DNA from: Daphnia carinata
Taxonomy: Eukaryota; Arthropoda; Branchiopoda; Diplostraca; Daphniidae
DNA length: 64,000 nucleotides
Reading direction: 5' to 3'
Assembly: GCF_022539665.2 (NCBI RefSeq)
Contig: NC_081337.1
Span: 8,470,679 to 8,534,678 of the forward strand
Made by a program: the position numbers and the translations under genes. A model generated the notes under the pieces. It worked only from the letters and a program-made list of their open reading frames with translations. It had not been told where the DNA came from and did no database searches. Below are positions 36,201-51,262 of the stretch, piece by piece. Each line of letters starts with the position of its first letter. Positions within the stretch are counted from its first letter, which is position 1.

Positions 36201-39200
36201 CCGGTGACGCAAAACATCGATGCTGGCAAAGATTGGATCAGTTTTGATTGGCAAGCATCAGAAGAAACTTGTCGTAAAAACGTCACTGGTCTGTGGGTAA
36301 CAATGAATTTCATTCCGTCTAATCAAACGGGCTGGAATGGAAGACTGCAATATTTTTGTCCTGCGGCTTCTAACAACGACACACTTATCAGCTTCAACAC
36401 GAGCTCCGACTGTTTCAATAAGCAGATCTTGGTCCCGTGCAATTATTACACTTTCGAAATCTTGCTTGATATAAAAAAACCAGTAGGACGTACCAGCCTT
36501 GTAAACAGGACAACAACACCCGGGCAAGATGCCACGGTAATTATAAATGCGCAAGATTCCGGCATTAATTGGATTACCTTTGAATGGCAGTCTTCAGTTC
36601 GTGAATGCCAAAAATTGATCACGCAATACCATTTAAACATTACAAATGTCTTCAATGGCGTTTCCGAGTCGAAAAATTTATCTCGAAGCTGCAGCACAGA
36701 TCGCTCTGTAATCGGCTTTAACAGCAGTTTACCCTGTGCCGGATTTAAAATCTCTCCTTGTTCAAATTACTCAGTGTCGTTAGTGCCACGGTTTCGCATA
36801 GGGGCTTCAATAATAACGGGAATCGGCGCAGTTGTCCATATAGGATCCAAATCGGGTATGAAATGCCATTTGCTAAGTTATCTAATTTTACTTCATATTT
36901 CTCTTTTCGTTAGGTGATGACGGGGAAATTGAACAGCCGATTGTAGCTTCCCAGGGTACAAATTCGCTCACGTTGACGTGGTTTGAACCATCATGCCGTG
37001 CTTCTGCTGAACTCGTTTACTATAACGTTACCGTCATGCCAAACTGGAATTTTACAGCACATGTCAACAAGACATTTTTAAAAATTGAACCCAAGTGTCT
37101 CGACAAAATTCCAAACGGCCAAGTATCTATGACGCTGAATCAATCTGTTTGCGATCGTGGTTACAAATTCGATTCTTGCGCACCCTACGTCATCAAGATC
37201 CTACCCGTTTACCAATTACCAAGTGCCAATGAAAATCTTTTGGGGTGGGAAACGAAAACCCAAACGCTTCCTTTGCAAAACGAGGCGTCTGTTAACAACA
37301 TGACTGTGCAAGATGTTGGTACGCGATGGATAACCGTATCCTGGCCGAAACCAACATGTCATTTACCGATTAGTGTGTGGAATCTCACAGAATTATCGTC
37401 GAAAAGTTCCGTCATCCTTCCTCCAGATTGTCCCACGTATGTAAACGCTACCCATTTAACTCTTAACATCTCCGACTCGATACTCTGCGGAAATGGCGAT
37501 CATCCCATCAACTTTGGAGTGTCCTTTATCCCATGCACTAACTATACACTTGCCGTGCATATAAAGTACCCCAATCTGGACGTCCGACCTGGAAGTAATA
37601 ACATTGTTTCAGCTACCACTGGAATTGAGCGTAAGTTATTTTACGGATTCACAGCTTAATATTAAATGTTAAACTGGCATTTTATTTATTTATTGTTTTA
37701 GTTCCGGGAGTTGTAGATAACTTGAGATGGAATGGAACAAAAACTAGCATTTTGCTTGAATGGGATGTACCGAAAACGAATCCTCAATGTGTCGAAGGCT
37801 ACCGAGTCCTATGGAACAATAAGGAAACCTTAACCAGCGAGACATATGCTTTATTGGATAGCTTACGACCATGCACAAGAATTCTCGCATCAGTAAATGT
37901 TCTGGCAAATTCAACGTCTGATCTGCATGAAAGCGAACCTCATGTCTTTGCCTACACAGAGGTTGTTGGTAAGACGATTTTCGTTCAAGGTCGATGTAAA
38001 GATTGTGATTTCTCTGTTATGTATAGATCCCGCACCTGTACAGTCTGAAGTCAACGTAAGCAGCCTAGACAATGAAAAGACGCTGAACGTATCATGGCTC
38101 AAACCTGAAATTGACGATTGCATTTCAGGATACAAAGTCAACATAGAAAAATCGGTAAGAGTTATTTCAACAACACTTCCAACTAAATAATATAGCGTTA
38201 TATTAATTCAGATATCAATGGATGGTGTTTACAACGAGACCATCTGGGGGAAAAATTCAACATGGATTTTGTTAAACGATGGATTTGAAAAAGAACATTT
38301 ATATAATGTTTCTATCGTCACCTTTTGCAATTTCGGACAAGAAACTTACGTGAGCGATCCTATCTTACATGCCTTCACATGGGACACGGCCTCAGGTATC
38401 TTACTATCACTTTATTATTGGTACATTCTAACAAGGGAATCCATTTGATAGGTATGATGAACACCACTTCGCTAGTTTGCGGAATAATTTTCCCAATCTT
38501 AGCGCTCGCGATTTTTTACATTGCTGTACTACGTCGAAAAAGCCAAAAGTATGCGCATACGCTACTTGGTTATTTAATCCTTATCAATGCATTACAATCT
38601 CTATATTTCGTTACAGCACTATATTGAGTCCTAGTTTCACACTCAACCAAGATAAGCCGACATCTGTTAACAAAACGCCACTAGGAATGAACGGTAGAAA
38701 ACGTATTTTAGTGAACGAACTGAGAAGAGTAATCGAGTGGTTAGAAGCAGACTCTAATTACGAACTTAGCAAGGAATTTGAATTGATAAAATCAATGTCG
38801 GCAGATAAGGCAAGTTGTTCAGTGGCCAAATTGCCTGAGAATCAAGCCAAGAATCGCTACCTTGACATTCTTCCGTGTAAGGTTATATTTTTCGTCTCGT
38901 AAACACATAATGTAAAGTTTATCTTTTTAGATGATCATACGAGGGTTATACTCACTACCGCACTGGACTCACCAACATTCACGGATTACATTAATGCCTC
39001 ATTTATATCGGTACGTTCTGTTCACAGGTGCACAAAATTTAATTAATTGAATGTTGTATTTTACAGGGTTATGCAGGAAAGCGAGTTTACATTGCCACTC
39101 AAGGCCCTAAACCATCAACCATTGAAGACTTTTGGCTTATGTGTTTCGAACGAGATGTTAAAGTGATTGTGGCCCTCACATCCTTAGAGGAAAGAGGACG

Positions 39201-40057
39201 GGTAAGATAAGTCTGTCTTATCTTGAAATTTTATCAGGTTCTCAGTGTGCGTTGGATTTTAGATAAAATGTGCGCAGTACTGGCCGTCTAGTTTATCGTG
39301 TGAATATGGCAATATGTACGTTGAACTGGTAAATGAAATACGAGAAAGCTGTTATACTGTTCGGGATTTCTTGATAACACGAGTAAGTATTTCGCCTACT
39401 ACAAGTTTTCTATTCTCCAATGACAATATTATCCTTGTTCAGGTTTCTAATGGCGAATTAAGTACACCAAAATTTGCAAGACAAATGCATTATACTGAAT
39501 GGCCAGATTTCGGTTGTCCAGAAAACCCCGAACGACTCATTAATTTTATTCACACAATGCGAGCTGAAAGCATTTCACTCTATAATACTTACCGGAAAGC
39601 TTGTCCCATCATTGTTCATTGCAGGTGAATCATCCAACAACCCTTAGCAAAAACAACCGATTCAAAGTTTCTTAATTTATTACCAAATAGTGCTGGAGTT
39701 GGAAGAACAGGAACTTTGATAGCATTAGATATTCTCATGGAACAGGCGCGACGTAAGAAAATTGTCGACGTGTTTGGTACAGTACTGAAATTACGCGAGG
39801 ATCGTGATCGAATGGTGCAGAACGAGGTAAATTGAAAATTAATTCAAGTGGAATGTTTCTTACTTTCCTCCCTGTTCTATTTACAGGAACAATATCTCTT
39901 CCTTTACAAATGCATCGAGAGCTACTGCCGTAATGACTTACAATTGAAAGATCGTTGGTCTTTGAACTCGGCCGATTATCAATCGCCTGACAGTATTGCT
40001 CTCACTCCCCTCTCTTTTTTTCAGAAAGATCGAGGTACTGCATTTAGTGCAGTGTAA
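33280..40057 (+). CDS. Receptor protein tyrosine phosphatase 1 of a tandem array
   Basis: Nineteen exons join in exact phase to 1671 aa: 33280-33406, 34120-34467, 34526-34882, 34947-35288, 35374-35709, 35766-36125, 36187-36855, 36914-37630, 37702-37968, 38027-38154, 38212-38395, 38452-38548, 38617-38876, 38931-39010, 39067-39201, 39263-39382, 39443-39624, 39691-39826 and 39887-40057. The order is signal peptide (MLIPYAVIALLILNC), a Thr/Ser-rich mucin-like exon (about residues 43-158), ten fibronectin-III-like modules with paired cysteines and many N-glycosylation sites, TM (about 1285-1305) and one PTP domain. KNRY, DYINASF, WPDFG (D1531) and [10 protein letters not shown] (C1569, R1575) are intact, so it should be active. 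The single PTP domain with repeated FN3 is R3-like, while the mucin plus cysteine-FN3 ectodomain recalls CD45. Module exons are phase 1-1. Confidence 0.88.
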
Positions 40058-41043
40058 TTAAGCTCACGAATTCGTGGCGCATTTTCCGATGTAAATATTC
40101 GTTTTTCTTTTAGTATGGTTTTATATTTAAAACTATAACTTCGTTGGGGTTTGAAAAAGCCAACTTCGTGTGAACAGCATTCGGTGTCAAAAGGACGGGT
40201 TGTGAGTAGGTTTATAACAAGCTCTTGTCTATACAATCTGTGAACGAGTGGTTAGATAACAACTAACGTTAGGCTAACGTTTGTGTTACGTGCTCGTCGC
40301 GATTCTCGCGGTGGACTCGATGCTCATTCAACCGCCGGAAAAACTGGTTCTGATTTCATCAGTGAGTCATTGCAATCTTTCAATACTTGGTCTATAATCT
40401 TTGATCTATAATCTGTGTACATTTTCTTCCTTTGCCTTCAATATCTATGATGTGACCAAAACTTGTACTAGAAAAAGACATGGCTTTGGTTTTAAACCGG
40501 GTAAGAACAGACGAAGCGGACCCCATTAAAACAGGGGCGTAAATATACATGTGAGATGATATCGCATTGCACTGTAGAGGTAACGCCTGTTGAAAACGCA
40601 ATCACATGCGAAACGATTTTGTGGCTACAGTAAAAAGTTCCCTGTGCATGTAATATGCCATAGGAACTAGATTTTTTTTTGTCTTTTTGTTTGAACATTG
40701 TGCTATCTTTCCCTTTTCTTTCGACTAGAGAACGATAAGACAGTGTCGGGTGCGGAAGTTTCGGTTTACTTGTGCACCAACTCTGTGATTGTGGCTCTAG
40801 CGAAAGAAACATTGCGTTTTACATAAATTTGTGTTTCCCAATCAAAAACGGATATTTCAGAAGGTAGGATATATTATTCTGGATGCAAAAGACTGCCTGG
40901 CCAATAGAAAGTGAGAGGGTGCTATTCGTTCGTGCCATTCAATCCCGTGAAAAAGAGAAAAGCAATTACAGTTTGTATGTGCATGGATTCGTTCGATAAC
41001 ACGTGATTCTAGTCAACAACCTACTTTTGTTTTTAACCATCTA
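40058..41043. other. Spacer between RPTP genes 1 and 2
   Basis: No ORF with gene-like features. Should contain the 3' UTR of RPTP 1 and the promoter of RPTP 2. Confidence 0.4.
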
Positions 41044-44338
<3,295 letters not shown>

Positions 44339-44833
44339 CTTAGCATTCAGATGCAGAAAACTTGCTGACTAATGGAAACAAACAACTGCTAAGCGAAGTG
44401 GCGTGAGGATGCTAACTGCGTTTTACAGAACGGTCATTTGATTGATTTTTTTCCTGTATATTTACATGTATGAAGAATTGGAAATTCATTGTTACGACAC
44501 TTGTTAATCTTTTCAAAAGCAAAAACAGCTGGTTCACCACGATTGCCTCAGTTTTCTTAATTGCGTTCTTTTCCTTTTATGGTATATTTTTTCAGAATTT
44601 CCCGAAAGAGGTTGCAATATTGAAAACAGATAAATCCAGGAAGCAGATAGGGTCGACTGATCCTGTTTGTGGTTGCTCCGGTTTCCTATTTAATGTCGCA
44701 ACTAAAAATGGCCTGTTTGCAGTTCATTTCTGTTCCCTTGTTACCTTCAGTTTCGTTGAACTTTTCAGTTCAGAAGGAAACCAATAGCGTTTAGAGTGCG
44801 TCTTTATAATTTTAATCTTGATACGGAAGAGTG
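44339..44833. other. Spacer between RPTP genes 2 and 3
   Basis: Contains a 105-codon ORF (44470-44787) with two hydrophobic stretches that has no splice link to the next gene. Treated as non-coding. Probably 3' UTR plus promoter. Confidence 0.35.
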
Positions 44834-47800
44834 ATGACCCTCTGGCGATTGCATTACTTGCTGCAGACTGTAATAATAGTTGCAGTAATAAGCTATACAT
44901 GTGTTTTGTGCATGGAAGAAGGTTCACAAGGAAGGATGGGAAAATGTTTGCACGGGAATTCTGAAAAAACTGTGTCTTATTTATCAGGGTTGCTTAACTT
45001 TGAAACTTTTAGTAAGAACAGAAAAACTAAGCTAAATACTCAATCATGTATTTTAACGAGCACTTAAGTTTAAACTCTGTCACAGGAATTGCAGAAATTA
45101 AAGATTTCGATGCTACAATATCAACAGGAGAAATTGTCCTCACTTGGAAAATTAAGCTAAATGACACTGGCGAATATACAAATCGGAGTAGGACGCTACA
45201 GATTTCCCGGTTAGTTTTCTTTGTACTAATCTATCTTAATTTTTTTTATTTTGTTACGTACAAAGTAGAAAAAGATTGAAAATTTTTCTGAAATGCTTTT
45301 CATCGATGGCACTGCATTCTTTAATTTTATTTGGTGATGTCACCTTGTCGTTAACTATTTGGTAGCTTTTTGGTGACATTTATCATTTGCTTTTTTAGCC
45401 ATAAATTTTTCCTTCCCCTGCCTCCCTCTTCGAACATCTTTGAAATTCGTTGCCTTTACGTCTTTGCATTGGTTGAAATATCGATTTTTCTCATTCTCTG
45501 AGATACTTACGTGAAAATCTTACCACCCCTCCATGGTTTCCCACAACATTCAGCACAGCTGTTTCCTTTCTTACCTTCCCTCTTTCCAACGAGTTACCAC
45601 CTAAGGACTACACGTGTTTTAGTAATTCTTTTCATTGCGTACATTCTTTCTGTGTGTTTGGCCTACGAATTGCAGTCACCTTAACATATGGCTTCAATAT
45701 GCTTGAAAAATGTTTTATGGTTAGAAATTCAGCGACAGAAACATACCAGGATAACTCAACAGTTGTGATGGATGAGTGGTGTCAATCTCTTTCTAACAAA
45801 GATATAGCGTGTAAATACTGCTATTCTCCGATCGAAAATTGTACGAATTACAATTTTATTCTTGGGAAACGAAAATTTAATGTCACTACAGGTAACTTCT
45901 ATTCTATAGATATTGTTTATTTTAAAATTAAACTTGAAATAAATCACACTATTATGTAATATAGCATTCTGCTTTGGCATCTGCCATTTTTAGTGTCCAT
46001 TGTTGAAAATTCTGCAACGTTTGAGCTGACTCATGATGAAAATTATCCTGTAAAATTAACTTGGGAAATTGACTGCGTTACAACCGAGTACATGCATCCA
46101 GTTTCAGTTCTGACCTCTGAAATTGCAAAGTAGGTCCAATTTGGTTGGGCGTATAATACGCCTGTTCACATTTAACACAGTCGTTTCAAATTCTCTCATC
46201 TTTTACAGGTTTTCCAGAGCCGATGCCACGTGTAACTCAACAGAAAAAATCTGCGAATTGCGTCTTGCGAAGGCGCTGATACCTCGTTGTATACCTCATG
46301 TTATATACGTAAATAAAGAAAAAGTCACATTGGACGCCGAAACATACTATGGTAAGATATATCTTATCGTCGTATATACTAATTAACTAGCCTTATTTTC
46401 TATAGTAAGGCAAAATAAAATCTTGCTCGTCTTTTCGTTTTATTAATTTATTTTTAATTAATGAAATTTTCATTGTGCATTGAAGCACACGCGATACAAA
46501 ATTTCTCTGTCAAGGTGGGGAATGCAGACATTCAGTTAGAATGGAACGAGCCCATTTGTCCACTTGTTCCAAGCAACACTGATTCCTACTACGAGTTGTT
46601 TGTGTTTGAAACTAATACGCAACAGGATGTGTATAGTAGTCAAATACCTTCTAAGTGTTTTAAAGGAATTTTAAGGCGCAGATTGACATTCAATAAAAAT
46701 AGTAGCAATGGATGTCCTGGCTCGTACGAAGCATTGCAGTTTCAGTCTGCGTTAAAATCGTGCGTCAACTATTCCATCGAGCTTATTAATCCAGAAAGAA
46801 GAAATAGTGCACTTCTGAAGAATTTCGAGTCGTTACCATTCATGTTGCAATCACTTCCATCCAAAGGTAAAAAAACATCAATTACAACTGATTATAAGAT
46901 TTTAAAACATTGCTTTTGTCGTGGAAGAAATCCAAAATGTTCAAATTGTAGACACTTCGTCAAATGGATTTCAAATCAAATGGGAAATTCCCGTTCACTG
47001 CCAAAATGTGAAAAACGTAATAATACCCATAAAAATCAATAATCAGATACTTATCTCTTTGAGGTAAAAGCTGTTAAATTTTCTACACGTTTACCATGCT
47101 TATGCTGAATTTTTTGTTTTAACAGCCTCTCGGATGTCTATGCAGCATGCAACAAGAGGACTTGCGTCGTGAATTGGGAATATCATTCTAACATTGTACC
47201 ATGCACAAATTATAATGTTACAGTTGGCGTGTATACAGTGCGATTTACAACTCCTCCTCCAGGTATTTTTATATCAGAACTATCTGTCGCCATAGTTGCG
47301 AGCAACCGTGCTTTTAATTCAATCATCTTTACCGTAAGGGAATCCTGTGGTTAACGCTCCGAGGAACTCATCCTTTGATGGCTCCATTGTGGAATGGCGT
47401 GTTCCAATTGATTGTCGCGATCTTCTATCTATTTCAGCAGGACGGTCATCTCTGGGCAGGTAAGTTACCATCCTAAAGAATTTTTCGCAGTTCTTATTAA
47501 ATGACCCTTTCTTTTGCAATTGTAGTCTAATCGAAACACCAAGTTGTAGTGGAAATTTGTGCAACATGGAGTGGCGCTTCCAGAAAAAATTTAATTCATG
47601 TGCCACTTATAATATTTCGTTGGGCGTGTTTCCTCTAACCGTCAACACGTTACCGGGTAATAATCTTCTTAGGTGTAATAGAAGATAAAAAACGTTGTCG
47701 ACTATTCCATTATACAACTGCAGACGTTCCGGATGGAGTAGCCACTGACTTTTCTATCCGGCCTGAAAAACAAGCTAGCCCTGATCAGCGTGGTACAGCA

Positions 47801-49679
47801 GTCATCACCTGGAGTCATCCAGTTTGTCAAACCTCCAAAATTCTCGGATGGCAAATCTTTATGAGGAAGGTGCGGTCAAACAAGGAAGTCGCGAGGCATA
47901 TGTCAAATCTCGCATCCCGATTTGAATTTGACGTGAAACCATGTGAAATATATTATGTTAGCATCCGGACACAATACGAAGGTGGAAGTGATCGCTACTC
48001 GACGGGAGAAAAATCGTTTGAAGCAAATTGCCCCAAGAAGTTTCTGGTGCCAATCATTGCAATTGTAATTTTATTACTGGTGGCCATCATCATCGCATTC
48101 GTCTTTCTAAGAATAAGGAGAAGGTCAGTACCGGAAAATTTCTATGATACATGTTGTTTCCTTGAGTTAAATTTAATGTGACATAAGGGAAGCGAAACAA
48201 AATCAAACGGAAGGTATCGATATTATGTTGACAACTGAGAGCCGCAACAGAGTAACATCGATAAGTCGCAGTAGGCTTCCGTCTTTTAACTTCAACAGGA
48301 TTTCGTCCAACAGCCGCCAGAGCTCCATGGGAAATGCTGAAGACGATTTAAACACTTTGCCTCAAATGACAAAACGACCAATGTTTGTTCGAGACTTATG
48401 TTCTTTCGATGTTGGACAAGCTCGCATGGAATTCTTTTTAATTAATAATTTGTCAGAAATTGAAGCAAAAAAAATTGCTCGAACAATGGCCCAACGGTCG
48501 GAAAATAAAATCAAAAATCGATTTTTGAACACCCACCCATGTAGGATTTGCTTTCTATACTGAAAAATATTCAAAACATGTAATTCCTTTTTTGTATTTG
48601 GCCAGATGATTTCAACCGTGTCGTATTATCTCACTCCGAGCAACACCAAAACGAGAGTTACATTAACGCCTCCATTATTCCAGTAAGGTATTCACTTTAC
48701 CTGTAGGTAAGTGCCACGCTAACGTTAAACTTTTTTTAGGGATTTGATGAAACAAAAAACGAGTACATTGCTGCTCAAGGCCCAAAGGAGAATACTGTAG
48801 GAGATTTCTGGCGAATGATCTGGGAACAAAAAGTAAAACTGATCGCAATGCTTACTTCACTTCACGAAAACGGCAAGGTATGCCCACATTATTAATTCAA
48901 CTTTTTGCAGTAAATAGCATAATTTGATTGTACCTGTTTACAAATTTATTGAAAATTAGAAAAAATGTGAAAAATACTGGCCCAACCAAGGTGAATCGGT
49001 AGTTTATGGGGACTTAAAATTAGAATTGCTTAACGAAAGTGTAAACTCGTTTTACACCGCACGCAACATTCTTATAACTAGGGTATGCTAAACAAATAAT
49101 TGAAAAAGTCCCAACTTCAGTTCTTCCTTTCGTCTAGTCTCCTGACCTGTGGCAAGAGATCCAGCAATTTCACTTTACAGCATGGCCGGATTTTGAGATT
49201 CCTGAGCAACCTGAACAGTTAATTGGGTTTATTGAAATTATTCGCAGGGAAGCTAGTCAACTGAACTCCCCCTCACCCATCGTTGTCCATTGCAGGTAAA
49301 TATGACAATTAAATTATTAACACGTATTTTGACTGTAAAAGTAACAAAGCTGTCTCCGTTCATAGTGCTGGAGTTGGAAGAACTGGTACATACATAGCTC
49401 TCGATTACCTAATCCAACAAGTACTCATCACTGATGTTGTTGACGTCCCAAGGACAGTTCGTCATCTAAGACGTTTCCGCACATCAATGGTTCAAACAGA
49501 GGTAAGCCATTAAATCACAATACGTTATATTCCAACTTAGTAATACTTTAATTGCGAAAAGTATAAGGCTATTTGATATGCTAATTCTTTATTTCTTTCA
49601 GGCACAATATATTTTTCTGTATACCTGCATTGCTCACTATGTCAAAACAAGGCTTTCATCTAACGGAGGACAAATGTAG
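44834..49679 (+). CDS. Receptor protein tyrosine phosphatase 3 of a tandem array
   Basis: Eighteen exons give 1047 aa: 44834-45011, 45086-45187, 45676-45891, 45994-46129, 46209-46351, 46486-46866, 46928-47063, 47126-47262, 47339-47459, 47526-47656, 47724-48123, 48188-48540, 48606-48682, 48740-48877, 48960-49082, 49138-49295, 49366-49501 and 49602-49679. The exon 2 donor at 45188 is chosen for phase; a second donor at 45210 would shift the frame. The order is signal peptide ([16 protein letters not shown]), about five divergent FN3-like modules each split by one intron, TM (about 665-688), a Ser-rich juxtamembrane segment and one PTP domain. [10 protein letters not shown] (C976, R982) and WPD (D942) are kept. 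However, the phosphotyrosine loop reads KNRF instead of KNRY, and the WPD loop continues FEIPE instead of FGVPE, so substrate use or rate may differ. The 136-nt catalytic-loop exon is the same size in all three genes. Confidence 0.84.
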
Positions 49680-50265
49680 CGCCACATTTTAAAACTTCTC
49701 TTTCCCCAGTATCTGTGTCGTGCTATTCCACTGCGGATTAAGGCGGTAAGACTGGTTTAAAATGGATTTGATTTAACGATCTTCTGTCTTTATTTGTTGG
49801 AACAACTCAAGCAAAAAAATGTCTATTGATATATCTATTGACACGTAAAGGACATTTTTAGCTTGCCATTCTAGTAGGAAGGATTTTGGGGGAGAGGATT
49901 TATGGATTGTTCTGTTCTCGATTAAGCTGTTATTTTCAGAAACCAAAACGATTTAGATTGCCAACTGTTCTTAGTCGGATTATCAAATGCACTAGTCGTA
50001 GAAAAGAAACCTTTTCCGTCTTGATTGCTGTAAGTCTACAATTCGACAACAAGCGGCACTTCATTCTCTTAGGTGTACAATTGAAGGTCAAAAGTTGATG
50101 AGGATCTTCAAATTTTACATGAACAAAAGCCATAAAAGAATCCCTAAAGAGTTTGCAGTTGGCAAACAATTGTAGTGACCTCGAATGTAATCCCAAAAAT
50201 TAAGCAAATGGCTGCATGTGGTTCATAAGGGTCAGAACGGCCCGCCCACTACTCCAATTTTTAGG
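49680..50265. other. Spacer after the RPTP array
   Basis: No gene seen. AT-rich, with the promoter of the next gene at its right end. Confidence 0.4.
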
Positions 50266-50299
50266 TATAAAAGCACACAGCAAAATGTTATCGTCATTC
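50266..50299 (+). promoter_or_regulatory. TATA box plus initiator
   Basis: TATAAAAG at 50266-50273 and an arthropod-type initiator TCATTC at 50294-50299, with the presumed +1 A at 50296 exactly 30 bases downstream of the first T. This is the clearest core promoter in the window. It serves the small secreted-protein gene starting at 50362. Confidence 0.7.
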
Positions 50300-50361
50300 G
50301 AGTACTTCAGTCGACTTCAGCAAATTTCTTCAAGACGTAGATTCCAACTTTAGTCGTACAA

Positions 50362-50965
50362 ATGGCTTCATCGAACCGAATTCTCCAACTACTGTTTATC
50401 GTAATTTCATTCAGCATTTTGATTTAGTCGCAATTCTTCCATTTATAAGAACATAATTTTAACCATCCTTTTTGCTCAACAGTTGGAAAGCATTCTGCTG
50501 GTTACCATGGGTAGTTGTAATGGCATGGTCCTAAAGAAAAATACGACGGAGAAGTCAACCGACTTCTCAGAAGATCTCGAACAAAAATTTAACAAGACGG
50601 TAGTAAAGGCAGTGGAAACTAAAACGTTCTTGTTGGACGTAATGTCTTTTTCAATCAACAAGACGGCAAATGTGCTGTTGGTCACTAAGCAGCACTTGAA
50701 AGAGGCTAAAGATACCCTCAAGACCAAAATGTTGGCGTCTGCCAACAAAACTGCCCATAAGCTGGAGGAAATAAAGGACGAAATGCACAGTCATAAACGA
50801 ACCAAAACAACGACCAAGCAGCCCTTTCAAATCTTGTACGTTACCAGGGATTACCTTCTGGCACCAGTGATCCCAATGGTAAACGAAGCTGCTACGTCTC
50901 CCATGTCATCCTCTGAGGTCTGGACGAACTTTGTACCAACAGGTATTTCAAACAATTTTGCGTAA
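50362..50965 (+). CDS. Small secreted protein, unrecognised
   Basis: Two exons, 50362-50400 and 50483-50965 (phase 0), give 173 aa. The N-terminus (MASSNRILQLLFI then LESILLVTMGSC) is a signal peptide. The mature part is lysine- and threonine-rich, about half helical, with a central heptad-like stretch containing repeated NKT (residues about 40-110) and possible N-glycosylation sites at the NKT and NTT sequons. I do not recognise the family. The TATA plus initiator promoter 66 bases upstream of the ATG is typical of inducible or tissue-restricted arthropod genes. No cysteine-rich toxin or antimicrobial pattern is seen. Confidence 0.6.
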
Positions 50966-51262
50966 AACATGTCCTGGAAAATCCTTGAAAATTCTTATTC
51001 TTCGGTAACTGTTCATAAATTGTATCGATTTTGTAAAAACATATTGACATGTCACCTTTAGCAATTAAAGTGCAATTTTATGATATAAAGCTGTGTCGTT
51101 TGTTTATATGGCCGAAATTCACGTTTTTCAAACAGTCGATTTACAGAGGGTTAAGAGAAGAACTATCATAAATCATCGTGGAGACAAAATGGTGACAGTG
51201 AGCTGAGAAAAATAGGGACAGCAGATTCAGACTAGAGAAAAAAAAAACGGAAAAGGCGAGTT
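50966..51262. other. Convergent 3' region
   Basis: 3' UTR sequence of two convergent genes. Nothing else seen. Confidence 0.5.

Noticed and set aside
44470-44787. 105-codon ORF with two hydrophobic stretches between RPTP genes 2 and 3
   Set aside because: It has no in-phase link to the RPTP 3 exons, while the ATG at 44834 gives a clean signal peptide with a matching donor.
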